From assembly GCA_965249225.1 (NCBI GenBank), contig CBDFLT010000002.1, positions 1 to 36,044 of the forward strand: a DNA stretch of 36,044 nucleotides, written 5' to 3'. This DNA is from CBDFLT01 sp965249225. Its GTDB lineage: Bacteria > Chloroflexota > Dehalococcoidia > Lucifugimonadales > G963668185. Numbering within the stretch: the first letter of the stretch is position 1; each line of letters opens with the position of its first letter. Both the position numbers and the translations under genes were made by a program. Below are positions 1 to 7,890 of the stretch, piece by piece. Under the pieces are notes generated by a model. That model did not search any database. It saw nothing but the letters and a program-made list of their open reading frames with translations, and was not told where the DNA came from.

Positions 1-221
1 ACCCCTCCCTGTGGCACCCCGGAGTCGGTGTGGGAGAAGAGGCCCCCTTCCATCACGCCCGATTTCAGGAACTTCCAGATCAAGTCCAACACAGGCATAT
101 CCTTTAGCCTTCTCCGCAGCAGCTTCATGAGCGTCCGGTGATGGACGGTATCGAAGTAGCTCTGGAGGTCGCCTTCGATCACGTAGTAGTGTTTGGCACG
201 GCTGTTGAACAGGGGCATGAT
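1..221 (-). pseudogene. Group II intron reverse transcriptase/maturase, internal fragment
   Basis: The minus strand reads, without a stop, a stretch of the reverse transcriptase palm of group II intron-encoded proteins. MPLFNSRAKHYYVIEGD is followed by SYFDTVHHRTLMKLLRRRL and then GVMEGGLF and GVPQGG, at about positions 218 down to 1. The GD..SYFD segment carries the first catalytic Asp region and GVPQGG is the RT motif 4 region. The gene runs off the left edge of the window. Its N-terminal side stops abruptly at about 221, where the end of an IS3-type element begins. The rest of the N-terminus is not found to the right, so this copy is broken. Assignment to the group II RT family is by motif recognition; the intron RNA itself is not visible here. 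Confidence 0.8.
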
Positions 222-413
222 GAGGTCGGACGTAAATAGTGGACACCAAACCTTTCATGCTGCTGGTAGTCCGGCATAGAATCTCTGCTCATACGCCGCG
301 GGTGACAGGAACCCCAGCCTGGCCTGGCGGCGCTGGCGGTTATAGAAGAGCTCGATATATTCCGTGATCTCTCGAGCTGCCTCCTGCCTGCTTCTGTAAT
401 GACGGTGGTGGGC
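221..413 (-). mobile_element. IS3-type insertion sequence remnant (one end plus OrfB C-terminus)
   Basis: About 190 bases of an IS3-family element remain. The outer end near 221-247 starts with TG, as IS3-type ends often do, and joins the interrupted reverse transcriptase. The inner side is cut at about 407-413 by the IS1182-type element. The other end of the element is not found beyond 2133, so more than half was lost. Confidence 0.65.
255..410 (-). pseudogene. IS3-family transposase OrfB, C-terminal fragment
   Basis: The minus strand encodes HHRHYRSRQEAAREITEYIE, then LFYNRQRRQARLGFLSPAAYE, and stops at 255-257 (TGA). This is the conserved tail of IS3-family OrfB proteins, with the YIE.FYN..R.H..LG..SP..YE pattern that follows the catalytic Glu. 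The catalytic core is missing because the IS1182-type element starts about 50 codons before the stop. The frame stays open on the minus strand through the IS1182-type element, but that part is an antisense artefact. Confidence 0.75.
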
Positions 414-446
414 ACAAGTGTACCGTACTGAGCCTGTCTCAGAAGT
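407..446 (+). repeat. Left terminal inverted repeat of IS1182-type element
   Basis: Contains GGTGGGC, AAGTGTAC and ACTGAGCCTGTCTCAGAAGT in order, each matched by the reverse complement at 2094-2133 with the same spacing (2 and 3 non-matching bases between blocks). Confidence 0.7.
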
Positions 447-512
447 CTGAGCTGGTAATGGGTATGTCGTTGGGTGTACCTTCGAAGCGACACCAGTTGG
501 GGAGATGGTGAT

Positions 513-1979
513 ATGCCGCTTCGAGAGATGGGCCGAGAGCAGATGTGGATGTTGCCGCCGACGCTTGACGAGTTGTTGCCGCTGGACCATCCGGCGCGGT
601 TCGTGGCCGAGTTCGTTGACGCTTTGGACCGGGAGGACTGGGGGAAGCTTGAGGTGAAGATAGACGGGGAGGTGCTGGGAGCGCCAGCCTACCATCCACG
701 TGCGCTGTTGAGCGTGTGGCTGTACGGTTTCATGACCGGGGTACGCTCGTGCCGGAAGCTGGAGGCGGCCTGCCGGGACCAGATACCGTACCTGTGGCTG
801 ACCGGGTGGCAGCATCCGGACCACAACACCCTGTGGAGGTTCTACAGAGGGCATCGGCAGGCCATGAGGAAGCTGTTCGAGCGTACGGTTCGTACGGCGG
901 TGACGATGAAGTTGGTGGACCTGGCGGTTCAGGCGGTGGATGGTACGAAGGTGGTCGCCAACGCCTCGCTGAACAGGAGCTACGACGCCGAGGGACTGCG
1001 AGGGCTCTTGGAGCGGCTGGAGAGTGCGATAACGGACCTTGAGGCACAGAACGAAGCGGGAGAGGATGCCTCTGCCATCCATCTGCCTCGGGAGTTGGCT
1101 GACAAGGAGGTCTTGAGAGAGCAGGTGAGGCAGGCGATGGACGATCTCACGAGTCAAAAGCGCCACAAGCGCATCAACCTGACCGACCCAGACGCCAGGC
1201 TGATGAAGGGCAGGCAAGGCATCGTGGCTGGCTACAATGCCCAGGCTATGGTCTCACCCACAGAGACGGATGGGGGAGCGACCGGCATGTTGGTCACCGC
1301 CGTGGACGTGGTGGATGCGGCCAATGACAATGCCCTGCTGGTTCCGATGCTGGAGCAGGCCGAGGAGACTACGGGGACGAAGTCGCAGATGACGTTGGCC
1401 GATGCCGGATACTTCGCCGCGAGTCACTTGGAAGAATGCGCCCGTCGAGATCAGCAGGTGGTAGTGTCGGAGTCGCGGCAACGGTTCCTCAAAGACCCAT
1501 ATCACAAGGACCAATTCACCTACAACGAGCCGAGCGACAGCTTTACGTGTCCGCAGGGACAGACGCTCAAGTTCATTCGTATCCAACATACGAATGGAGT
1601 CCCGTTGCGTCTGTACCGGGCCTCTGAGGCCGTCTGCCAGGTGTGCCCAGCCTTCGGAGTCTGTACGAGGGCCAAAGAGATTGGGCGAAGCCTGGCGATA
1701 GGTCCGCATGACGCTGTGCTACGCCGTCATCGTGCCTGGATGTCCACCTCAGCAGCTAGAGAGGCGTACAAGCTGAGAAAGCAACTGGTCGAGCCAGTCT
1801 TCGGAATCATCAAGGAACAACAGGGGGCACGGAGGTTCCTACTGCGCGGCCTCGTTAACGTGGCGGCCGAGTGGACTATGCTTGCCACAGCCTTCAACTT
1901 GCGCACTCTCTGGCGGGTGTGGCGCTCCAGCCCCTTCATCGGTCTATTTAATGGCCCGGAGCCTTGTCCCGTCTCCTGA
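513..1979 (+). CDS. IS1182-family (DDE) transposase
   Basis: This 488-residue protein has the layout of IS1182/IS5-superfamily transposases. An N-terminal DUF772-like dimerisation region runs from PPTLDELLPLDHPARFVAEF through YHPRALLSVWLYG to LWLTGWQHPDHNTLWRFY. The RNase H-fold DDE core shows the first Asp in AVDGTKV, the second in TLADAGYF and the Glu in EPVFGIIKEQQG. A cysteine-rich insert (CPQGQTL ... CQVCPAFGVC) lies between the second and third acidic residues, as is usual for the family. The ATG at 513 is chosen because GGAG at 501-504 is properly spaced; an in-frame ATG at 474 lacks a ribosome binding site. No frameshift or stop is seen, so the protein may be active. Confidence 0.88.
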   Translation: MPLREMGREQMWMLPPTLDELLPLDHPARFVAEFVDALDREDWGKLEVKIDGEVLGAPAYHPRALLSVWLYGFMTGVRSCRKLEAACRDQIPYLWLTGWQHPDHNTLWRFYRGHRQAMRKLFERTVRTAVTMKLVDLAVQAVDGTKVVANASLNRSYDAEGLRGLLERLESAITDLEAQNEAGEDASAIHLPRELADKEVLREQVRQAMDDLTSQKRHKRINLTDPDARLMKGRQGIVAGYNAQAMVSPTETDGGATGMLVTAVDVVDAANDNALLVPMLEQAEETTGTKSQMTLADAGYFAASHLEECARRDQQVVVSESRQRFLKDPYHKDQFTYNEPSDSFTCPQGQTLKFIRIQHTNGVPLRLYRASEAVCQVCPAFGVCTRAKEIGRSLAIGPHDAVLRRHRAWMSTSAAREAYKLRKQLVEPVFGIIKEQQGARRFLLRGLVNVAAEWTMLATAFNLRTLWRVWRSSPFIGLFNGPEPCPVS

Positions 1980-2093
1980 CCTGCAGTGATGACAGCAGCT
2001 GACCCATCGCTCCGTCGCCTGTCCTACCCGCTCAAGCCAAGGCCTTTCAGCGAACCCTCTGACTTCTATCTGCTCCCCCTATCCGCAATTTCC

Positions 2094-2133
2094 ACTTCTG
2101 GGACAGGCTCAGTTCAGTACACTTAGGCCCACC
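2094..2133 (-). repeat. Right terminal inverted repeat of IS1182-type element
   Basis: Reverse complement matches the left arm at 407-446 (about 34 of 40 bases). The inner part here is ACTTCTGGGACAGGCTCAGT. Confidence 0.7.
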
Positions 2134-2237
2134 ATTGACTCATTAGGCGCAGATATTCCCATTTCCACTATATCGGTGGCTTGGACGCGACGTGCGTTAA
2201 GTTAGTACGTCCAGATGACAGCCGTCGGTGGGAAGGG

Positions 2238-3353
2238 TTACTTCGGCTCAGCGAAAGTGAGCAGTCGCTTGGGGTTCTCAACCACGATCTGGTCGATCTC
2301 CTTCTCTGTCACGCCAAGCCTCCGCAGGTGGGGAAGGAACGTCTCGAGGATGAAGGAGTAACCCGTTCCGCCGAAGTGCTTTAGCTGGATCTTCGAGCAC
2401 GTGTCCTGGGAGATCAGGACACGGTCCGTATAGCCTGCCTCAATGAGCTTGGGGATGGCGTCGGCCACCAAGGCGGTCCCGCTGTAGGTCAGGTACTCGG
2501 CCCAAGGGTCTTCAGAATTGAGCGGCTCCCACGACAGGGGCACTATGACCCGACCCAACAGGTCGAACTCAACATACACCCCCAACTCCAACAGCTCCAG
2601 CATTAGCGGCATATTGCCCGCTATCAAGTCGGTGTGCCCAAAGATGGTACGTGTTAAGTCTCCGCCCTCTTCCCCGATAACGCCGGCTATCTCAAGCTTC
2701 TCGCGTCCCAGGCCACCCCAGTGTAAACTGATGGCCGCACCCGTGGTCCGGCTGGCCCGCGCAGACGCCCTTGTGACCTTGATCTCGTTGGGAGTAAGCG
2801 GGTTGCCACTGATGCCCACCTCTCCGATGATGCCAGCCCGAATGCCGGTATCTCCCACCCCAACAGTAATATCTCGAACGATCTCATCAGTCAGGTCCTC
2901 GACGGTACGTTCGTCCATATCGTCGGGGTGATTCATTGGGACATACCAGCTGCAACCCATAACGATGTTGAGCCCCGTGGCGGTGGACACCCGATACAGG
3001 GCCCGTGGGTCTCTTCCTATGCCGATATCGGTCACGTCTACGATAGTAGACCCCCCCCAGATCCGAAACTCCGATGTCTCTGCGACGGCCATCTTCTCAT
3101 CCGACAGAACTATGGCGTCTCGTATCGAGCCCTCGCGTTGTCTGGCGACATGCAGGTTCTCCAGCGTCAGCTTCTCATGGTATTGCACCGCCTCGGTGAT
3201 CGGAGTGAAGCGGTCTGGAGCGTACAAAGACTCTTGAGACATCGGCCAGAAAACGTGCTCATGCATGAGGGTGACGCCCAGGTTTTCGGGATCGATTGGA
3301 CCCTTGACCGTCATCGCTTTCCCTGTCATCTCCGACGCTGATGCGGTGCTCAC
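2238..3353 (-). CDS. Phosphotriesterase-family metal-dependent hydrolase (PHP/lactonase-like)
   Basis: A 371-residue amidohydrolase-superfamily TIM barrel resembling phosphotriesterase homology proteins. Seen: HxH at H31/H33 (LMHEHVF), later metal-ligand His residues in LHWGG (H211) and IFGHTD (H240), the barrel-end Asp in LISQDTC (D317), and the family C-terminus VVENPKRLL. Where phosphotriesterase has a carboxylated Lys bridging two metals, this protein has Glu178 (AGIIGEVG), as in E. coli PHP-type proteins. That points to a lactonase, esterase or unknown hydrolase rather than a true organophosphatase. The start is GTG at 3353, 5 bases after a strong AAGGAGG. It lies 72 bp downstream of the EamA transporter on the same strand, so the two are probably co-transcribed. 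Substrate unknown; cytoplasmic (no signal peptide). Confidence 0.85.
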   Translation of the reverse strand: MSTASASEMTGKAMTVKGPIDPENLGVTLMHEHVFWPMSQESLYAPDRFTPITEAVQYHEKLTLENLHVARQREGSIRDAIVLSDEKMAVAETSEFRIWGGSTIVDVTDIGIGRDPRALYRVSTATGLNIVMGCSWYVPMNHPDDMDERTVEDLTDEIVRDITVGVGDTGIRAGIIGEVGISGNPLTPNEIKVTRASARASRTTGAAISLHWGGLGREKLEIAGVIGEEGGDLTRTIFGHTDLIAGNMPLMLELLELGVYVEFDLLGRVIVPLSWEPLNSEDPWAEYLTYSGTALVADAIPKLIEAGYTDRVLISQDTCSKIQLKHFGGTGYSFILETFLPHLRRLGVTEKEIDQIVVENPKRLLTFAEPK

Positions 3354-3425
3354 ATCGTCCTCCTTCTCAGATATCTCGTACTAGACAAATCCATCCGGAT
3401 ATCCTCCAACCGCCACATCCGACCA

Positions 3426-4289
3426 CTATACCAGGCTCAGCAGTAGCAGCCCTCCGAACACGCTAACTACCCCGATCATCTGGTTTACGGCCAACCGCTC
3501 ACGGAACATCAGCACACCTCCCATAATAGGGACCAGAGGATACGCGGTGATGGCGGCCGTGATGATCGTTATGATTCCATCTTCGGCCCCACGGTAGAAC
3601 ACGAAAAAGCCCAGGGTCTCCAGCACCCCAGCTATCATCATCATTGCCACGAGTCCCAGGGTGAGCCCCCTCCACGGCACCTGCCTTCGAACGGCCACAG
3701 CGGGTGTGATCATTGCAAACGTGACAAGGTTGAACCCGAAAGCCGGATAGAACCAACCGACGTCCTGGGCGAGCCTGGCTATCACGTAAACCACTAGTCC
3801 GAACGTCACCATGGTATAGGTCGCTAATGCGGCACCCTTGCCGATGAGACGCTGACCGCTACTTAACCTCCTAAGGTCCACGGTGGCCAGCGCCACTCCT
3901 CCCACGGCAGCCGACGCGCCTAACGACTGGCCTATCGTCAGACGCTCTCCCGCCAACAACACCGCCAGAATGATGACCACGGCCCCTTCGCCGGACACGA
4001 TGGGGGCGACGATGGCCACCGGCCCCGCCTTCAACGCCATAAGGTACGTAATATACCCGCTCAGGCCTACTAAGCAAATTATTACGATCTGGCTCCATTG
4101 GCCAAGGGACAGATCGCTCGTATCCCTTGCTATCGCGAGATAGAGGGTGGCCACCACAACGGATCCCAGTTTCGCCCAGAAAAGGACCTGGAGTAGCCTC
4201 ACCCTTCGAGTGGCAAGCGCCATGGTGAAGACCGATGTTCCCACGATCGCCGCGGCAACCAGTCCGTATAAGACGCTGTGGGTGACCAA
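3426..4289 (-). CDS. EamA/DMT-family transporter
   Basis: A 287-residue, almost wholly hydrophobic protein with about ten predicted transmembrane helices arranged as two halves. The pattern GPVAIVAPIVSGEGAVVIILAVLLAGERL in the first half and ITAYPLVPIMGGVLMFRERLAVNQ in the second is the typical end of each EamA repeat, with the conserved (G/R)E(R/K)L signature. Members export or import small metabolites across the inner membrane; the substrate cannot be read from the sequence. The only in-frame start is TTG at 4289, with a weak, distant AAGGA, so the start is uncertain. It precedes the phosphotriesterase-like gene by 72 bp and could move that enzyme's substrate or product. Confidence 0.8.
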   Translation of the reverse strand: MVTHSVLYGLVAAAIVGTSVFTMALATRRVRLLQVLFWAKLGSVVVATLYLAIARDTSDLSLGQWSQIVIICLVGLSGYITYLMALKAGPVAIVAPIVSGEGAVVIILAVLLAGERLTIGQSLGASAAVGGVALATVDLRRLSSGQRLIGKGAALATYTMVTFGLVVYVIARLAQDVGWFYPAFGFNLVTFAMITPAVAVRRQVPWRGLTLGLVAMMMIAGVLETLGFFVFYRGAEDGIITIITAAITAYPLVPIMGGVLMFRERLAVNQMIGVVSVFGGLLLLSLV

Positions 4290-4355
4290 TGAACTAGGCG
4301 ATGTCCTTCCATCGGGGTGGCCGGCGGAGCCGAATCATATCACAGGGGTGCGCCG

Positions 4356-4421
4356 TCCCCTCCGGCAACCGTAAGTCGCAAGAGTCATCGGGCGCACTCC
4401 AGCCACTCGGCCAGCGCCCCG
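4356..4421 (-). repeat. Relic copy of the MFS gene 3' end and downstream sequence
   Basis: Bases 4356-4402 match 4920-4966 at 46 of 47 positions, and 4399-4421 match 5106-5128 exactly. The source blocks are about 140 bp apart, and both junctions fall in the same CCAG. This segment therefore looks like a copy of 4920-5128 with a microhomology deletion. On the minus strand it still reads GALAEWL, the C-terminal phrase of the MFS protein, before running into a stop. It is non-functional and lies between the 128-residue gene and the EamA gene. Confidence 0.75.
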
Positions 4422-4436
4422 CGTCAAGCGATCGTT

Positions 4437-4823
4437 CTATCGCTCCTCCACCTCGAAGCCGAGTCGCCGCAAGATATCCCGCGCTCGATGGGCCGTGAAG
4501 TTCTCTTCGACGAATTTCTCACCATAACGTGTTTGAAGTGCTTGCCGCACAACCTGTTTGATGGGGAATTTCCTCTCATTACCCTCAGAGTCGAGCAACC
4601 TAACGTAGTACTTCACAATTGTGCCCGGGAACACTGCTTTAGCCGCGGTATGGATATCCTCTCGAGATAGGCGATACCTTCGACTAGCGAGAATAAATCC
4701 CACAGTCGTGGTCGGACGCGGTTCCAAGAGGTGCGGCACCAAACGCGTAACCGGCTCCGGAGGTTCCGTAGTACGCTGTAGAGCCAGTTCAAGCACTGTC
4801 CCACAGTTAGGACATGTAAGCAT
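4437..4823 (-). CDS. Small hypothetical protein with an N-terminal CxxC motif
   Basis: A 128-residue protein that I do not recognise. It begins MLTCPNCGTVLELAL, a half zinc-ribbon (only these two Cys are present, so metal binding would need a dimer). A middle region contains SRRYRLSREDIHTAAKAVFPG, and a basic C-terminal segment FPIKQVVRQALQTRYGEKF is followed by HRARDILRRLGFEVEER. That last part resembles short helical segments found in some nucleic-acid-associated proteins, but this is weak. The start is well supported: AAGGAGG at 4831-4837, 7 bases before ATG, and a near-consensus promoter 30-58 bases upstream. It stands alone, away from the EamA gene, and is probably a real expressed gene. 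Confidence 0.65.
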   Translation of the reverse strand: MLTCPNCGTVLELALQRTTEPPEPVTRLVPHLLEPRPTTTVGFILASRRYRLSREDIHTAAKAVFPGTIVKYYVRLLDSEGNERKFPIKQVVRQALQTRYGEKFVEENFTAHRARDILRRLGFEVEER

Positions 4824-4852
4824 TGATCCGCCTCCTTATAAGTTATGACTAA

Positions 4853-4881
4853 GTATAACCAGTTTGTACTGTTGGTGTCAA
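4853..4881 (-). promoter_or_regulatory. Near-consensus sigma70-type promoter for the 128-residue gene
   Basis: On the minus strand TTGACA (4881-4876) is followed after 17 bases by TTATAC (4858-4853); shifting one base gives TATACT with an 18-base spacer. The start codon lies about 30 bases downstream of the -10 box. Confidence 0.7.
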
Positions 4882-4919
4882 TCGTTACTCCTAAACACTT
4901 ACACGGAATGTGATGTCCA

Positions 4920-4966
4920 TCCCCTCCGGCAACCGTAAGTCGCAAGAGTCATCGGGCGCACCCCAG
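4920..4966. repeat. Repeat unit downstream of the MFS gene
   Basis: A 47-base sequence just beyond the MFS stop codon, matched at 46 positions by 4356-4402 in the same orientation. It begins CCCCTCCGGCAACCG and ends in CCAG, where the copy at 4356-4421 jumps to MFS coding sequence. Confidence 0.8.
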
Positions 4967-5004
4967 TATGCGCTACTAAGGTACAAATCGGCACCGGCCG
5001 AGCC

Positions 5005-6282
5005 TCACGGGAGAGAGGCCCGGCGCAGTCCTGGTAGCAAGGCCGACACGATCAAGAGTATGACGATGCAGGCCAGAGTGTTGATCGCGACCGCGGTGGG
5101 CGCTCCCAGCCACTCGGCCAGCGCCCCGGTGTACAGCATCCCGATGGGGAGAAATCCGACGCCTAGGCTAACGGCTCCCATGGCTCTACCCCTCATCTCA
5201 GGCTCCGCCGCAGTGATGGTGATGGTGGTCTGGAAGGTAACGAAGCCGGATATGCCTAGGCCGGCAAGGAATAACATCGGCATGGCCACGCCATAGGACG
5301 GCGAGACGGCGAACAGGAAGACCCCCAGACCCATGAGGAGTGCGCCGGCGATGAAAATGATGCCTGGACGCCGGACCACCATCATGGAGGCGAAAACAGC
5401 AGCGCCTATAAAAGCTCCCACGCCGTCCATACCACTCATCAGACCCATGAGGGCCGGGCCGACGCCAAAGACGTCCCTAGCAAACACAGGGGTAAGCTGC
5501 ATATAAGGGAAGATCAGGAAGTTCACGAAGACCGTGATTATTACCACACCTCGCAAGGCCTGGTTCCGCCATACGTACCTCAACCCCTCTTTTAGTTCCT
5601 CGAGTACCCCACTCCGTTTCTCCCCGTCGCCCCGATACACGGGTCTTCCTGGAATACTGAGGAGAATGACCAGACCGATGAGATAAGACATCGCGAGGAA
5701 GCCGTACGCAAAAGCGGCACCGGCGGCAAGGACCAGGAACCCTCCTGCCAGCCACCGACCCACCGCCTCTGTCCCCGTCTCAGACACCTCTGAGAGGGCC
5801 ACGGCGTTTAAGATGGCCCTCTCAGGCAGAATGTCCCGAAAGAAGGCCCGACGGACAGGAAAGTCGATCGCCCACGCACAGCCGGTCAGGGTTGCGACCA
5901 CGTAGACATGCCACACTTGCAGAAGATCCAACCCCAGCACCACGGTGAAACCGGCGGTCACAGTAAGATTCACCGCCTGAGCGAATATCAGCATACTCTT
6001 TTTGGAGCGCCTGTCCGCCTGAGAGCCCGCGAAAACCCCCAGGAAGCATATTGGCAGAAAGCGAAATGTACCCACCAGGGCGACCTTGAAAGCGGAGTCC
6101 GTCAACTCCAGCACCACCCAGCCGAGGACAATGAGGTCCATCCAGAAGGCCAGGTTCCATAGATGGCCTGCCATCCAGAGGACTCGCCAGTCGCGGTGCT
6201 GAAGAGAGCGAAGCGCCCAAGGCCTGGCGTACCAGGGCAGCCTGGCCGTAGAAGCTTGGATTATGTGGCTTTCCTGGGACAT
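5005..6282 (-). CDS. Major facilitator superfamily exporter (EntS/MFS_3-like)
   Basis: A 425-residue protein with about twelve transmembrane helices. Family marks are LRSLQHRDWRVLW before the first helix, the loop 2-3 motif GSQADRRSKKSML (a version of MFS motif A, GxxxDRxxRR), and a second-half sequence AEPEMRGRAMGAVSLGVGFLPIG, typical of the MFS_3 exporters related to enterobactin exporter EntS. These pump small organic molecules out by proton antiport; the substrate here is unknown. ATG at 6282 has only a weak AGAAGA upstream. Two relics of a paralogue or second copy lie nearby: a 3' piece at 4356-4421 and a 5' piece at 11500-11576. It stands alone, with about 280 bp to the ligase gene upstream. 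Confidence 0.85.
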   Translation of the reverse strand: MSQESHIIQASTARLPWYARPWALRSLQHRDWRVLWMAGHLWNLAFWMDLIVLGWVVLELTDSAFKVALVGTFRFLPICFLGVFAGSQADRRSKKSMLIFAQAVNLTVTAGFTVVLGLDLLQVWHVYVVATLTGCAWAIDFPVRRAFFRDILPERAILNAVALSEVSETGTEAVGRWLAGGFLVLAAGAAFAYGFLAMSYLIGLVILLSIPGRPVYRGDGEKRSGVLEELKEGLRYVWRNQALRGVVIITVFVNFLIFPYMQLTPVFARDVFGVGPALMGLMSGMDGVGAFIGAAVFASMMVVRRPGIIFIAGALLMGLGVFLFAVSPSYGVAMPMLFLAGLGISGFVTFQTTITITAAEPEMRGRAMGAVSLGVGFLPIGMLYTGALAEWLGAPTAVAINTLACIVILLIVSALLPGLRRASLP

Positions 6283-6559
6283 TCTTCTCGTGGCGGCGCA
6301 TCCTTACTGAACTGAGAAGGAGACCCTCTGCCGTGCAAAAACCGACGTCGCTTGCTCAATCGCGCAAAGGTCCCCAAAGGGCGTGCTACGTATAGGGCCG
6401 TGCTCCAGGGGACGGAGAGGGACGATACCTAACCCCAAGAAGGCTAAGGGTACCGCTAGCAGGCTGTCAATAACTCAGCCGTTCCCAAGCCATGGGTTGC
6501 AAAGACACGCATCACAATACGTGCGTAACACAGAGGCCGATGCCGGCCGCCATAGCCTC

Positions 6560-7888
6560 TTAAAACCGTTTAACGACCCTGACCACCTTGCCCACCTCGG
6601 TTTTCGGGATCGTATCCGGTGGGACCAACTCCACCTTAACACTGAACGAAAGCATGTTCTTGATTTCCCCTTCGATGCGGCGTCTTAGGGTCTCAGCCTC
6701 AGGCCCGACGCTCTCTTCACTCTCCACCAGGATATCAAGCCGATCATAAGGACCCGGATGACTGAGGACGACCTGGAACTCCCCGGATACTTCCGGAACC
6801 CTGGCGTTCAAGACCTCGGCTATCCCGGAGGGAAAAACGTTGATGCCCTTGACGTGGAGCATGTCGTCGGAGCGGCCCGAAACCATGAAACGAAATCCGC
6901 TCCTTCTACAGCGGCAATGCCCCGCGCCCAGGACCTCAACCAAGTCCCTGGTCCGGTAACGGATGAGCGGCTGGGCCTCCCGATCCAGATTAGTCAGAAC
7001 CAGCTCACCGGTGACACCTCGCTCGATCGGGACGTCCTCGCCCGTTGACGGGTCGATTATTTGCGCTAACACAGCGCCTTGGCCAAGAAAGTGAAGCTCA
7101 TAAGCCTCGTCGCACACAGACGCGAAGTTGCAGAGCACATCCGACATGCCGTAGTTGGCATTGGAGGCCCGTATGCCCCATGTCTCCTCGACGTGTTCTC
7201 TAATGCTAGGAATCTCGAGTCCGGGCTCGCCGCCGAACAGGCCAAGCTTCAGGCCTAGCTCGACGGGCTCGATGTCCAGCTCCTCTCGGACTACGTTCTC
7301 CAGGCGGTTCGGGTATGAGGGAGTGGATGAGATGGCGTCGACTTTGAGTTCCCGGATGAGCCTCACAAGTTGACGTGAGTTTCCCACGCCAAACGGGATC
7401 ACGGTCGCTCCAGTCGTCTCCAGGTTTCGATGGTCGGTGTACCCGCCCATCCAGAGGGTGTAGTTCAGACAGTGAACCACGGTGTGGTGAGGCCGGAGTC
7501 CGGCTGCCCAAAAGGCCCGCGCGCCGCACTCGTTCGTCTGACGCATGTCTTTCTTGGTCAGGACTGAGAATAAGAACAGCCCGGTGGAGCCGGCGGTCCG
7601 ATGTACTGTCATCACCGATCCCCGGGGCGCCGCCAGGTAGTCACCGAAGGGAGGTTCCCGCTCCTGGGATTCACGGAGCTCCGCTTTGGTGGTGAAGGGC
7701 AGCCGGGAAAGGTCATCGGTACTGCGAATCTCATCAGGAGTCAGGTTGGCCTCTCGAAATTTCCGTTGATAAAAGGGACTCCTGGCGTATACGTATTCGA
7801 GTTGCCGCGACAGCTTCTCCTGCTCCATCGCCCTCTGAGCGGATGGCGTGATTGCCTCCATTTGCGCATTCCAGATCTTACGGTACAT
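6560..7888 (-). CDS. Acyl/aryl-CoA ligase, PaaK-like AMP-forming adenylate enzyme
   Basis: A 442-residue member of the phenylacetate-CoA ligase branch of AMP-forming enzymes, expected to activate a carboxylic acid to acyl-AMP and then acyl-CoA. Seen: PaaK-type N-terminus (LEYVYARSPFYQRKF, residues 30-44; DLSRLPFTTKAELR), P-loop variant TAGSTG (98-103), GGEP (219-222), NYGMSD (245-250), YRTRD (311-315), hinge GRSDDMLHVKGINVFP (338-353), and a C-terminal Lys in TEVGKVVRV. ATG at 7888 is chosen because it follows the stop of the crotonase gene by 2 bases, indicating translational coupling; a longer frame starting at 8029 overlaps that gene. Together the pair suggests degradation of an aromatic or branched acid via CoA thioesters. 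The exact substrate is not evident. Confidence 0.85.
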   Translation of the reverse strand: MYRKIWNAQMEAITPSAQRAMEQEKLSRQLEYVYARSPFYQRKFREANLTPDEIRSTDDLSRLPFTTKAELRESQEREPPFGDYLAAPRGSVMTVHRTAGSTGLFLFSVLTKKDMRQTNECGARAFWAAGLRPHHTVVHCLNYTLWMGGYTDHRNLETTGATVIPFGVGNSRQLVRLIRELKVDAISSTPSYPNRLENVVREELDIEPVELGLKLGLFGGEPGLEIPSIREHVEETWGIRASNANYGMSDVLCNFASVCDEAYELHFLGQGAVLAQIIDPSTGEDVPIERGVTGELVLTNLDREAQPLIRYRTRDLVEVLGAGHCRCRRSGFRFMVSGRSDDMLHVKGINVFPSGIAEVLNARVPEVSGEFQVVLSHPGPYDRLDILVESEESVGPEAETLRRRIEGEIKNMLSFSVKVELVPPDTIPKTEVGKVVRVVKRF

Positions 7889-7890
7889 GC

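Larger units (their letters stand above)
407..2133. mobile_element. IS1182-type insertion sequence, apparently complete
   Basis: An element of about 1.7 kb carries one intact transposase gene on the plus strand between imperfect inverted repeats at 407-446 and 2094-2133. The arms align without gaps over 40 bases with about 34 matches; the inner 20 bases (427-446 against 2094-2113) differ at one position. The precise outer boundary is uncertain, because the outermost 7 matching bases overlap the IS3 remnant's reading frame on the left. No clear target duplication was seen. The intact gene and good repeats suggest a fairly recent insertion. Confidence 0.75.

Noticed and set aside
255..1217. Long minus-strand open frame (320 codons) across the left part of the IS1182-type element
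   Set aside because: Only its last 50 codons are IS3 OrfB; the rest is antisense to the transposase gene and has biased, low-complexity composition.
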